Shown piece after piece: positions 10,923 to 23,400 of a DNA stretch of 64,000 nucleotides. The DNA is taken from positions 186,001 through 250,000 of the forward strand of contig BSBK01008435.1 in NCBI GenBank assembly GCA_027943335.1. The letters run 5' to 3'. The notes beneath the pieces were generated by a model. That model did not search any database. It was given only the letters and a program-made list of their open reading frames with translations, and was not told where the DNA came from. The stretch comes from Chamaecyparis obtusa (lineage: Eukaryota; Streptophyta; Pinopsida; Cupressales; Cupressaceae). Each line of letters begins with the position of its first letter. Position 1 is the stretch's first letter. Position numbers and translations under genes: made by a program.

Positions 10923-11655
10923 CTGATACCCCATCCACATCACAACGTTGGGAAAAAGGTAAAGATTTTTCACAAAAGACTTCAAATCTTAAAAATTCTT
11001 TTTCCAAAGAGGATGATTTAACAAAGAAAAATAGTTCTACTCCTTTTGATATTATTTATTTTTGTGAAACCTCAAAGATTCAAGTTACCCCTACTGAATA
11101 TCTAAGAATGAATCCTAGGGAATTAGATAGATTGGTTAAGCATGTTAAGTCCACTCAGCCCCCTGCTGATCGTCCAGACAATGATACGACCAATGCTGCA
11201 TTTCTTAAAAAAGCCTATACGGAAAATCAATCAACCAAGAGCAAAGATTCTTAGGAAGGAAAAGATCCTGTACAAGAAAAAACTCCCAAATTAGGTGTTA
11301 AGCCTGAGCCATTTTACCTATCCTTGTTTATCCATGGATTCAAGTTAAATAATTGTGTGATAGATTCAGGAGCCTCAAACAATATCATGCTAGCCTCAGT
11401 AGCTAAAGCTTTAGATCTTCCACTCACTGCAAATTTTGGTGAATGCTATGCCTTAGATGCCAAGTAGGTTCCTTTAGTTGGACAAATTAAAGATGCCCAA
11501 GTAGCCTTAGTAGCATATCCTAGTAAAAAGATCAAGTTGACTATTCTTGTGGTAGATATTCCTGCAAGTTATGGCATGCTTCTCAGCAGGACTTTCTGTC
11601 GGGATCTTGGAGGGGAGATAAAACTTGATTGGTCTCAGACAATAATTCCAGTCTG
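10923..11655 (+). pseudogene. E1 aspartic protease region
   Basis: Retropepsin-type protease that would cut the polyprotein. The motif CVIDSGASNNIM places the catalytic Asp at about 11,363, in the usual Asp-Ser-Gly-Ala setting. The flap and C-terminal part follow (MLLSRTFCRDLGGEIKLDW at about 11,576-11,632). Upstream sequence (10,923-11,254) is a Lys/Ser-rich linker. In-frame stops lie at about 11,252, 11,465 and 11,654. The frame is shared with the RNase H-like and RT segments downstream. Confidence 0.82.
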
Positions 11656-12646
11656 AGAAAAGAGAGTGGTGTTGTGGCTAGAAGGAAAATCAAAATACAC
11701 AATTTTCCCATCTAAGGATCCCAAGGCTCAAGTGCTTTATCAAGAGTCTAAATTTGGCAATTATATGATTTCCTCAACACCTGGTCTTAACAGTGAAGAA
11801 AACATTGATAATTCAAATGGTTTATGGATTTTGGAGTTTGATGGAAGTTGTGTAATGGTGGGATCAGGAGTAGGCATTGTATTAATATCTTCGGAAGGAA
11901 AATTATTTCCTCGGGCATTCAAGCTTGATTTTGATAACACCAACAATACTACAGAATATGAATCTCTTCTGCTAGGTATTGAAGAGGCGAAGAAGATGGG
12001 AATCAAAATGCTTAAAGACAAAGGAGATGTAGAGTTGGTGCTTAGGCAAGTACGTGGGATGTATTCAGCTAAAAATGAGAGGCTCAAACATTATAGGAAT
12101 CAAGTTTGGGATGAGATAGAAGAATTTGAAGCCTCCTCCATAGAAGCCATTCCCCAAGAGTTAAATAGTAGAGCTGTTTCACTGGCCATCTCTTCATCAC
12201 TATTGCTGCCACATTCAGACTTCAAGCAGACTTTGTATAAAATTGAGATAGTCCACAGGCCAAAAGTACCAGATAATGTTGATCATTGGCAGGTTTTTCA
12301 GGATGATAAACAAATAGATAAATTTTTGCAACTAGATGAGGTTTTTAGTACAAACTATTTTGAAGGATCTTCATCAACTTGTGATGAGTTTTGCCCAAGA
12401 GAAGTGACAAAAGAAGGGATTTTTCAATTAAAAGGAAATCATATTCCTAAGGGCCTAGTCTCTCTGGAAAGACAATTCGACAGGTATGATGCTCTGAGTC
12501 ATGAAGTACCTTCAAAGGAAGAGAAGAATCCAAATGATCATGAAAAGATAAACATAGGGGAAATAGAGGAAGAACCTAAATGTATTAATTTGGGAAAGTG
12601 TTGTTCTCCAGATGAAAAATGGAGATTTATAAGTTTATTGAAATAA
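11656..12646 (+). pseudogene. E1 extra RNase H-like domain placed before RT
   Basis: A 326-codon open stretch whose first half reads as a second, archaeal/plant-type RNase H. It shows ILEFDGSC (first Asp), NNTTEYESLLLGIEEAKKMG (Glu) and KGDVELVLRQVRG (Asp). The usual final Asp (N-x-x-A-D) is replaced in NSRAVSLA by Val. The second half is a linker leading into RT. In Tat elements this domain normally follows the gypsy RNase H, as in E5 of this window; here it precedes RT. It is in frame with protease and RT, so the order is not an artefact of rearranged pieces. A TAA at 12,644 separates it from RT. Confidence 0.78.
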
Positions 12647-13903
12647 TATAAAGACACATTTGCTTGGTCCTATCATGATTTGAAGAATTTTAAAGGTGGA
12701 AAATTTCAGCACCAAATACCCCTCAAACTAGGGACTACACCTTTCAAACAGAAACTAAGAAATTACAATCCAAAGGTTTCTGAAGCAATCCAAAAGGAAG
12801 TTGAAAAAATGCTACAAGCTCGCATTATTTACCTGATTCATCATTCTACATGGATTGCAAACATAGTTCCCGTCAGGAAGAAAAATGGAGAGATAAGGAT
12901 CTGTGTAGACTTTCGGAACCTGAATCAATGTAGCCTTAAAGATAACTATGGTCTTCCTATTATGGATCATATCTTACAAACCGTGGTTGGCTCAGAATTG
13001 ATGTCTATGCTTGATGGATTTTTTGGTTACAACCAGATAAAGGTGCATGACCAGGATCAGCACAAAACAACTTTTACAACTCCGTGGGGAACATATGCCT
13101 ACAATAGAATGCCATTCGGTCTTATAAATGCAAGGGCTACCTTTCAACGTACAATGAATTCCTCATTTAACCACTTGTTGAATAAAGTAATAGTTGTTTA
13201 TCTTGATGAATTAATAGTTTTTTCTAAGAAGCGCAAAAACCATCTAAGGGACCTAAAGTCAGTATTACAAAGGTGCAGGGAGCACGATATCTCTCTGAAC
13301 CCTAAAAAATCTGTGTTTGCGGTTACAGAGGGAAAACTACTGGGTCATATCATATCAAAAGAAGGAATTAGGATAGATCCAGATAGAGTCAGAGCAATCC
13401 AACAGCTTGGTCTACCTTCAAATAGGACTGGAGTAAAGTCTTTCTTCAGACAGATGAATTTCCTTAGGAGGTTTGTTCCTGATTTTGCTGAAACCACTAA
13501 ACACATGGTGAGCCTTCTAAGTGAAAAGAATCCTTTTAAATGGAGTGCTGAAGAAATCAAGGCATTTGAAGATATAAAGAAAGCCATAGAAAATGCTCCT
13601 ACTTTGATCAATCCTGATTATAAGAAAGATTTTATTATACATTGTTATGCTTCTGATCATATAGTGTTTGGGATCTTATTACAAGAAAATGAAAAAAATG
13701 AAGCAGTGCCCATTGCCTTTATGAGTATCCCTCTCAAGAAGCATGAGCTGAATTACCCTTTGGTAGAAAAGCAAGTATTTGTAGTGGTAAAAGCAGTCAA
13801 GGTTTTTAGGTTTTATATCTTTCATTCGCATTCACTTGTCTTTGTCCCTTCTTCTGCCATGAAGGATGTGCTTATCCAACAAGAAGTGGGGATGAATAAG
13901 TGA
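12647..13903 (+). pseudogene. E1 reverse transcriptase and gypsy RNase H
   Basis: Copies the RNA genome into DNA. The open stretch 12,680-13,903 (407 codons) holds the RT fingers and palm (WIANIVPVRKKNGEIRICVD, MLDGFFGYNQIKV, NRMPFGLINARATFQRTMN) and connection region. The catalytic box reads YLDE instead of Y-x-D-D, so the second Asp is Glu. The following RNase H is degenerate: the usual first Asp position in HCYASDHIVFGILLQ is Tyr. It ends TGA at 13,901; 13,904-14,094 continues with several stops and a frame change into integrase. Confidence 0.9.
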
Positions 13904-14094
13904 GCCACCCAGATCTCTAGGATCTAGGAGTTTGATTTGGATATCCGCCCTACAAAGCTAGTCTAAGGACAGGGGCTATGCAAACTAATCTCTAAACAAG
14001 AATCAGCTGGCAGTATTCCCATGGCTCTTTTTGTAAGTTTACATGATTCCTAGTTTTCTGATGTGGTTTTTATCTAACATATGAAGACTGTCCA

Positions 14095-15303
14095 CCTCAT
14101 TTGACTCAGAAGGAAAGAAGAAATCTTAGATTGAAAGCTGAAAAATATGTCATTGTGGATGAAATCTTATATAAAAAAGGATTAGACGGAGCATTCTTGA
14201 GGTGTGTGGATAAAGAACAACAAGAGAAGCTGCTTGTAAAGTTTCATAATGAAGCCTGTGGTGGTCATTTCTCTTCTATGGTGACTGTGTTCAAGATCCT
14301 GAGAAATTGTTACTACTAGCCGGGCATGTTTGTTGATGCCTACAAATGGGTTGTGAAATGTGAGAAATGTAAGTTATTTGGAGGAAAACCACAGTTAGCA
14401 GCCCTTCCCTTGAAACCAGTAGTTATAGAAGAACCTTTTGATCAATGGGGGTTAGATTTTGTTGGTCCAATTAATCCTCCTTCTAGTGTTGGTCACACCC
14501 ACATCCTTACTGCAACAGACTATTTCACAAAATGGGTGGAGGCAATCCCTGTTAAGAGAACCACATTTGAGGTGGTTTGTGATTTTGTTAAAAACTATAT
14601 TCTGGTCAGGTTTGGGGTCCCATCTAAATTGGTTACAGATAATGCCACTAACTTCTCTTCTAATGAGTTGCAATATTTTTGCTATGATCATGGTATTTAC
14701 CTTTCCCATGCATCTGACTACTATCCGTAGGGAAATGGATAGGCCAAGTCCAGTAATAAAAATTTGATCAGAATAATGAGAAAGTTGGTATGTGACAATG
14801 CCAAGGATTGGCACAAAAATTTATTTGAAGCCCTTTGGGTAGATTGAAAATCACCAAAGAGAGCTATTGGTGTTTCCCCCTTTGAGTTGGTCTATGGTGT
14901 TGAAGCTCAGCTTTCCCTACCTTTAGAGTTAGCTACAACAAAATTATAGAAAACCATTGAAGACCAAGTCTATCGAGATGCTCTTCAAAAGAGGATTTTG
15001 TATCTGAATAAAGTACAGGAAGAAAGGGAAGAGATGGTTGACAAGATAGCCTTACATCAGGCACAAGTGAAGAAATTTTTTGATCAAAAGGCTAGGCCTT
15101 AGAACTTCATGGAAGGAGATCAGGTACTATTATGGGATAAGCGGCGTGAACCCAAAGGTGCCCATGGGAAATTTGATTCACTTTGGAAGGGTCCATTTGT
15201 CATCAATACGACCCTTGGAGGTAATTCTTTTAAGCTGGAAAATCTGGATGCTTTCATTTTACCCCTGACCTTTAACGGTTAGGATCTGAAGCTGTATAAG
15301 CTC
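14095..15303 (+). pseudogene. E1 integrase, broken
   Basis: Would join element DNA to the chromosome. A zinc-binding H2C2 segment (FHNEACGGHFSSM, CEKCKLFGG; 14,240-14,385) precedes the core. Catalytic Asp residues are visible in WGLDFVGP (about 14,450) and VTDNATNF (about 14,633). The expected Glu in the third motif is Lys, next to a TAG stop (14,728-14,755), and 14,743 is another stop. C-terminal sequence (MEGDQVLLWDKR, LWKGPFVI) follows to TAG at 15,301-15,303, with further stops on the way. One frame throughout, different from RT. Confidence 0.88.
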
Positions 15304-16373
15304 TAGTTTAGGTTGCCTCATTTTGTACATATCTTTTTGCTATGTTCTTTTCTGCTTTTCTTTTTGGCTTTTCTCCTTTCATTTTTGTTTTCAATTTTCC
15401 TGGTCTGCGAAACCAGAGTCAAGATTCATCCTTCGTCCTTGTCAGGCCTTGTCCCCAGTCAGAGCTGTTGTTACCTACAGATTTTGTGTAATTATTGTAG
15501 GCTTCCTTTTCCCAAAATCACCCTAGAATTTTATAAGGTGTTATTTATTTTTGTTTACCTTTGCACAAACACCTTGTCAGTTGAACTTGAACCATTGAAC
15601 TCAAATAGTTCAATGTTCAATGTTCAATAACATTCGTCGATATGGTTTCATTTTCATTGGTGAGTCTAACGGCATTTCCACTTTACATCGCGCGCTTATC
15701 TCTTGAACTATGAATATTGAACTAAGTTTGGTTAAAACTTTCAAGTTCAATGGTCTTTATTGTCTCCCAAAGCTCTCCACTATTTTCCTTATGGCTTAAC
15801 TTTTGCCCTTTATTTTGATTAAATCATACCGATGAATAGTCCCTCTATATGTTGAACTTGAATTGTGAACTCTCATAATTCCAGGTTCGGAGTTCAATGT
15901 TGGCCCGTAATTTGAAAAAGGTAAAAATGACATGACACATGTGACAACTGGCACTTCATTAAGTTATCTGTGCATGTTGAAAGTGCATGATTAATTGATG
16001 TGACTTTAAATTGTCATTTCAAGTAAGGGGAAAGTATAGTAAGTAATGATACATATGCCATGAGACATTCAATAATCATTAATTCAAAAGTTGTGCGCCA
16101 TTATTTTAGCTTGCACCGAATCTCTCAGAGATTTGTAAACTGCTTGCAATAAATATCAGGAGTCCAGCCATATTTTTTTCATAATGCTAAGAAGTTTTCA
16201 TGCCACAACTATTAGGGAAGGTATTCCCCTCTCATCTCAGAGCTCTATCATTCACATAAAGCCAAGTGAGCCCTTTGCTAGCTTCATCCTTCATTGCAGT
16301 ATTACTTTAAGGTGCATTTCTATGTCAGTTTGTTGTTTTCTCCTGTTAAAATCTCTAAATTTGAAAGCCTAAG

Positions 16374-19300
16374 ATGAAGGACCCTATGCCCAATTTTAGA
16401 AATACTTCCTCGTTATTATGTTCCCTACCTAATTGTGAAGATACCCATATCAAAACCTGAGCTCTAGAAGATATTATAACCCGCATTAAGGAACCTATCC
16501 CAGGCTCCATGCTAGACAAAGCTATCCAGAGTGGTTTAACTGTTGTAGCTGCATTTCCTATAGTAGCTCCTTGCCGTGAACTAATTGTGGAATGTTCCAG
16601 GAGATATAGTTTTGAGGAGAAATGCATAAAAAAAATTGATGGGAGCCCACTTGTTTTCATAACCAGGGAGGTAGTGCAAAAAGCCCTAGGAATCCTAGAG
16701 AAAGACCCATATGAGGGCTAGAACATACCTTCTTCTTATTCAATTTTTGCTACTAAGAGATAGGTGTACAAAAATGAGATTGCTTAGTATTGGCTCCAGA
16801 AGGCTCAAAAAGGAGGGTCTCGGCTTCCAAAGCCGTTAACTATAGATCATTTAAAACCTAGGGTGGCAGACTTAGTTATCATGTTGAATAGGATTAAGGG
16901 AAACCAGCATGCATATTACTGGCATGATTGGATGTATTTTTATATTCAAGTGACTTTGGGTGGAGAGCGACACATAGATTGGGCTGAGACAATAGTAGAT
17001 GAACTCAACCATCAATTGGAAAATTTCCTTACCAGTAGTGGCTTTCATATGTCCTCATATTTGTTCTATATTTTAGCCTGCACCCATGAATGGAAGGGTT
17101 TATTCCATGAACAACCTATTCCCAATATGAAAATCTATGATTATTACCCTCATCTTCAGAAGGAATTTTATATGGTCAATTTCCTTAAAGTAAATGGTGT
17201 GTTTTTCAGGAAATTGACACATGAGCTCCAGGGGAATATTGAATAGTTAATATCTGAGGAAGCCAAGTCTTTTGTGAATATTTATGGAAGTTTCTTCATT
17301 CAATTCAGGAGATTTACATACTTGAGAGTAGGTGGTTTTGAAGGAGAACCATTTAAATTACCCCATTATGCTTTTGATAGCCTGGTAATTGCTGAGGTGT
17401 CCCATCAATTAGCTTACATGCACAAAGGAGTCAAGGAGAGAAAAGATAGAGCTAAGTCTTGTTTCCCAGTTGAATTGGGATATTTTACCTGTAAAACATC
17501 TTCTGATGCACTAAACCTAGAGCATGAACTTAGAAAGTTGAATATGAAAACATTTGCATTGAGGAAAGACTTCGATAGTAGAGGTTTTGGAGCTAAACAC
17601 TTCAGTTTGCCTTCCGAGTTTCAACATATCTCACAAATGGAAGATTACTGGGAAGGTTGCGATGATGATTTCGAAGTGTGGAGAAGAATGTGGTCTAGAT
17701 TCACTCTAGGGAAAATTATTGCATTTAATATTCAGGTTGATGTTTCTGCCATAGATAAAGATGATGGTACCGAAGTCATTGATGACTAGTTTGAAACAAG
17801 GGTCAGAGGCACTTCCTAAAATTGATTGGAGTATTGAGGAGAGGGAAAGTTTAACAATTAAGACTCTCAGTGTAGTGAAAAGAACCAAGAAATGGATTAA
17901 TAGCAAAAGACCCCCTCCTTCAAAAAGACATAATCCTAGAAGAGCTTCTCATGCTAAAAATGCTACTGATAAACCCACGACCACTACTGATAAAGTTGTT
18001 TCCTTTGTAGGTACTAGGTCTAAGAAAAGTTCCCCTATTAATCCAGCAATTAAGGTTACTCCTGTTTCCTCATCAGTAAGAAGGAGCCCAAGAAGGAAGG
18101 TCGAAAAGGAAGCCGATGAGGTTGTGAAGGACACTAAAGTAATAGACCTTGAAGGTATGTATTCCCACATGGTTGTGCAAGTTGATTTGACTAATGTTGA
18201 GGAGGAAATGATGACCCCGATACATGCTAAGGCAACTTCAGAAAAGCTTCCGGTAAGTATAACAAATGATGCTTTGCAAACACCCTCCCGAGCCCTTAGT
18301 TGGTTAGGGACTTCCATTTCAAATAAGAAATAGAATGTTTTACCAATTACTCTTCCTATAGAAGACATGGTGAGCAAGTGTTTGGGGGCTTCTGTGAAAC
18401 CCAAAAGAATCAAGATGGAGTCCATGATTGAAGTAGTTGAAAATATTGGGATATGGGCAGTGGAAAGGGCTTTGCCCAAAACTAACAAGAATGCTTCAGA
18501 GGTAATAGTTGATGACTATATCATAGAGAAAATAGATCTTGGGATTGCTAGTAGGGCTGTAGATGCCAAACATTGAGAAACTTCCATAAGAAAGATTTTG
18601 CACAGGACTTTTAAAGATGAGAAGGATAATTTTTTTTTGAAAGAAATGATACAGAGACTGTCAGAATTCATTCAAGCTATTCAAGAACCTAGCCCACTTC
18701 CCCTTACTCAAGTTCCTCATACTTTTGACCCCCATTCACCTGAAGTTCGTAAAACATTGGATCAAATTCAATGGAATAAAATGATTGCTAAAGTCTTCAA
18801 CAAATGGATTGTGAGCATGATACAACGATGGGGAAATTATGTCACTCAGCTAATTAAAACTCATGGGAATGTCACATAGGTTATTTCAGAATTGCTAGCT
18901 GAATTATCAGAATGGAGGAAAGAGAGGAAGAAATGGGGCGGCATTGCTGATCAACTTACAAAGATTAGCTATTATGGCATGATGACATTTCTTGTAGAAA
19001 AGCCAGTTCCAAGTTTAAATGAAGAGAACCTGTACATTGCTGTGAAAAGTTTAGAATGGAGGAATTCAATCATCAAGGATAGCTATGATGGAGTGACCTA
19101 TCTCCTAACAAATTTAAAAGGCCTTATTGATATCATGCAAAAAGACCTGAAATGTTTAAACATTGTATTGATTGATGAGGAAACTTAGAACATGAAGAAG
19201 GCAGATAAAATAACTCAGGAATGGGAAGCGGGGATAGCTATGATCAGAGATAGAAAAGAACTAACAATAGAATATCTAACTTCTGTGGTGAATACTGAAG

Positions 19301-19491
19301 CCATGCTCATCACTTTTGTGGATCACCTAGAGTCTCACAAGGCAAGCCTAGGACAAATTTGCAAAGATAGGAAGGTACTTGTGCAACGGATCACCCTCGT
19401 TGGTTTGCCATATCATGCCATGATCATTGGTGCATTTATGGTACATGAGGAGTGGAAGCAAGCACGCGTGTCTAGGGCCCCACCAAACTGA
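16374..19491 (+). pseudogene. Second copy of the U3 reading frame
   Basis: Matches 5,394-8,516 from the same ATG context to the same final TGA. Its lesions differ in part. CAG codons survive here where the other copy has TAG (for example 16,530 and 17,229). It has its own stops (about 17,788, 18,331, 18,878, 19,186) and a 5-bp deletion near 17,813 that shifts the frame. Stops at 16,458, 16,761, 16,785 and 17,244 are at the same places as in the 5' LTR, so they were already present when E1 inserted. Comparing the two copies is the best way to read the parent protein. Confidence 0.75.
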
Positions 19492-19660
19492 ACCATGATC
19501 ATCCAGCTCAGCTGAAGACAATGGATTTCCTTGGAAATCATTTGCTTAGGGTGTTAGTTTTCAGTTACATTCCAGTTTTCATGCAAAGTAGTTATGTTTT
19601 ATCCGAAACTATAGGAGTTTCATTGACATTGTTAATTTTTAATAAGTTGTACTAGATGGC

Positions 19661-19667
19661 TATATAA
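19661..19667 (+). promoter_or_regulatory. TATA box of the E1 3' LTR
   Basis: TATATAA, exact counterpart of 8,686-8,692. Transcription from here would read out into the SET-domain pseudogene to the right. Confidence 0.7.
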
Positions 19668-20250
19668 GGCCAGGAAAAACTTTCGAAAGGGTTGTTTAGT
19701 TTTTATTTTTTCAGAAGAAAGTAATAGAATAGTATAGCTTAGAGTTAAAGTTTCCTGTAAAACTTGATTTGAAAAGACCTCTCTACCAGTGAATTAAAAA
19801 AAACATATTTGATATAAATCTGTTGGTTTATGTTTATGAGTGGGCTTCTGTTGGAGTATTATTTAGTGGATGAAATCTTTTTTTTGAATTAAGTTGTGTT
19901 ATTTTATTTTTGTTAATCAGAGTTAGATAAAGTTTAAAGCTGTGGTTTTTATTAGTTCAAACCTGTGAGTTTTATGGTGATATCTTGTTACTAATCATAA
20001 GTGATCGAATCATATTGATGAAAGATTGCTCATAGCCTTAGTAACTTTCTGGTTAAAAGTTAAATATTTGTAGTAATGCATGGTTTGGTAAAAAAAATAT
20101 TCATTGAAGATATTATTGGGAGTTGTACCATAATTCAGAGAATTAAACATTTGAAGTTTAATTCATTTGTTAGTAAAGATTTGAAATTTTGTAAAGGGTG
20201 ATAGAGCAAATTAGGATCGAGAATAGAAAAGACAAATTTATTTACTAACA

Positions 20251-20255
20251 CATTA
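20251..20255. other. Right target-site duplication (CATTA) of E1
   Basis: Same five bases as 4,786-4,790, directly after the LTR end ACTAACA. Confidence 0.93.
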
Positions 20256-20419
20256 GATAATTGAATTACATATTTAGGTACTCAGACCCCTTCATGAGAA
20301 TCCAACATAGTCTCATGGATCAACAGGTATAAGTCAATACATCGTATAGAGATTAATGCATTTCACAATTTGTGAAATATCTCACATTAATTGCTATCTC
20401 TCTCATTTGATGGAGTGCA

Positions 20420-23400
20420 GGTAGCAACAAATAGGTATCTGTCAGATGTGTCTTCCTCGAGCGAAGAAAGTGAGTCATTTAGTATGTCTGAATTAGGAAG
20501 ATCAACTAAAGGTCAAAAGACTAGAAGCAAATTCAATAAAGACATGAAATTTTTCCTTGCTCAAGGGGGGTCATGTTCTTATGATGATGAGAAAAAAGGC
20601 AACATCGAGGTGCCCTCTAGGTACCAAAATCTATAGCAATGATGGGTCCCCAAGGAACTTCCTCCAATAAACACTAATTTTAGTGTTAAAAGAAAGATAT
20701 ATCATATTGCACCATCGTCAATACATGGTTTGGGCCTATTTTCCATGGATGGCATAAAGGTCTCTTACAAAAAAGTTGTTGAATTGATGGAGTATGTTGG
20801 ACCTTGTTACGATTACAAAATTTGGATGAAAATTGTTCAATATAAAAAAGTATGCATAGGTATGCACTCTCGGCAAATTATATTCAACAAAAAGACAATG
20901 ATCAAAGTAAAATAGTGGCTATATACATTGACTGAAGGCCAAAAGAATTAGGGAATATTGTAGGTTTTACAAATAGAACGTGACCTCTATCAACTAATAA
21001 GCAAGCTAATTGCATATTTGAGGAGCGTGACAGAAATCATGTATTTGTATGTGCAATAAAATCAATAAGTGCAGGGGAAGAGCTACTTATTGATTATAAT
21101 TTGAATCACATAGATACAAACAATGTCACTATCATTAGGATGCAAGTACATACTATGTACCATTAAATAATTGAGTTTTTTTGCCAACCACATTTAGAGA
21201 GTCTCCTCACCATCCACCTCATCTCCATCATCATCTTCTAATGAAATTTATGAATGTAGTCCTTTCTAATTATTGGTTAACTTTAAATAAAAATATAGGA
21301 CCACAATATGGAGCAACCACGTAGAGGGGACAATGATGATCGTGCATGCACTTCTTCCCAGTAGGTAAACCTCTTTGTTATTGTACTACAAATTAGATAG
21401 AAGAAAAATGTTAAATAAAGTTTTTTTATTATATTCTTTTCATCATTGTTTTAGATTAATTCTAATAGTGTTAGTAATATTGTTGTCATAGACAGGTGGT
21501 CAGCAGAGAAAGGGAAAGGAACCCATAGTCCCTGAAGAGGAGTCATTTGATGAGGACCTATTTGTTGATTTGGCTACTTGTGATGATCCGGCCTCTACAT
21601 TTAAAATATGCCTCCACAAAATTGGAAAAAGATTGGTTGAATTGGCATCTATATTCCTTTCGACTCTTGAGTCATAGAAGAGGGCAACTAAACTGATGCA
21701 CCTATCTCAAAATTACAGAGTAACTATTAATGTAATTTTTAATTATAAAAAAAGTTCAATAATAGTTTTTATGTTATAGTAGTCTTTTATGTCATTAAAA
21801 AATAAGAGGATGTGTTGCTTTTATAGCTTTTTTTGTGTAATTTTGATTCTCACGGCCATGATGAGGGTACTGCAACTAGTTCAGGTAGATCGCATGTTGG
21901 ACTATATTTTTTTTACTCTCTAACAATATTGTCCATGGTAATCACTGGTTTTATTATGATCTAACAATCTTATTCTTCAACACATGTCAATGATCATTTA
22001 CTATCACTGCCTCATACTATGGCAGGCTCAGATGTACTATGTCTTGCAATGTTGGCAACATGTAGCATGGCCATAGATGCCATGGTACCACCTACTTGTA
22101 CATAGATTTTATTTTCTTTATCATTATATATATGTTTATTTCCCTTGAAGTTTATGCAATAAGGGATGCAACACTTGATGGTGATTTTCCTGGATGTACT
22201 AGTATTCCTAGTACAAGAATGGTGAAGGATTGCATATTGCTTGCGAGCGAAGGAGTTCCCTTGAAAATAGAAAAAATTCCAGGTACTTTAAAGATTGGAC
22301 CTTTCTTTTACTATAAAATCATATGTTAGTCAAACCTTGCATTCAATATGAGAAGCTTACATCTATTGTATTCTTATTTTATACTATTATATCCTTCAAC
22401 TAATTATCCCATGATTATTTTGTAGGGAGTGATGTTTTTAATAGTAAACTTAATGCGAGTGTTTGCAAATATTTGGGCCCACCATCTGTACAGGGTGGAA
22501 CATCATATCCGAACTAAAACCCCAATCCACTATTTTGATTTCATATCATTGCTGGGATAGTTATCATTACATCAATTTTTGAATCTAACACTATTTTCTT
22601 TCTTAAAAGGTGGAAAACCCAAAATCAAAAGTTAAAGGATGATCTCGTAGAGAGTATGACAAACATTTTTGGACCTCGTGCATTTGATAAGGGTAAGATC
22701 CTTTAAAGAGATGGGTTATTTTTGAGGTATATTAGGGACTAGTATAGGTTTACATTAACCAAAAACTTGAATTACCAGTGCCCCCCTTGCATTCCTAATA
22801 AATAGTGGAAATCTCTTATTTTGGATGCAAATGAGAAAACTGAAATAAAAAAGGAAATACACCACCAGAGAATAGAAGAAGGTATGTGATACTATTAAGA
22901 ATGTAATTGTGTACTAAATACTCTTCATATTTATATGAACTAACATATTTAAATCTCTTCATAGATTGCCTGACACATCAAAGGCAACAAAGGCAAGACT
23001 ACAAAATCATGGGAAACACAAGCTAGGCTCTGGTGGTTATTCAAAACTTGCTACACAAGTTGAAAGTGTTAATATTGTCAGAATTGAATGAGGAAAAATA
23101 CAATTTGTAGATGGCTTTTAACACTAAAAATAATTATTTGATCTTTATAATATTTATTTATAATTTGAAATCTTTTTTTGTTTTGATGAAATAATAAAAT
23201 AAAATTTGACGATACCAAGAAAAAATGCAGGGCATGGAGTTCAATGTATGTCTCACAAAAGAGGACAAGAGAATTGGCTTCCAAAAAGGCTATAAAGTCA
23301 TGACAGAAAGAATAAGAAGTGCACAAGGTTCTACTGATGGATTCATCACGGTAAGTAAGCTAAATAGATGATATTTCAAATTTAATTATTTACCAATTAG

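Larger units (their letters stand above)
4791..20250 (+). mobile_element. E1: complete Ty3/gypsy retrotransposon with giant LTRs
   Basis: A 15,460-bp element flanked by CATTA duplications. The 5' LTR is 4,791-9,275, the primer-binding site 9,281-9,298, the coding region about 9,333-15,303 and the 3' LTR 15,469-20,250. LTR length is in the range known for Tat/Ogre-type elements and LARDs. The order of pol domains is protease, extra RNase H, RT, gypsy RNase H, integrase, so the domain content (two RNases H) points to the Tat branch of gypsy. By eye the LTRs differ at 19 of 300 aligned bases (5,041-5,340 against 16,021-16,320), mostly transitions, so the insertion is not recent. Stops, frameshifts and lost catalytic residues show it cannot move by itself. 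I see no clear polypurine tract before 15,469. Confidence 0.93.
15469..20250 (+). repeat. 3' LTR of E1 (4,782 bp)
   Basis: Begins TGTTACCTACAG and ends TTTACTAACA next to the CATTA duplication. It carries a 302-bp block (15,509-15,810) missing from the 5' LTR and lacks 5 bp relative to it near 17,813. The extra block contains several TTGAACT/AGTTCAA words similar to those just after it. The sequence 15,304-15,468 before it is pyrimidine-rich with no clear polypurine tract. Confidence 0.93.
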
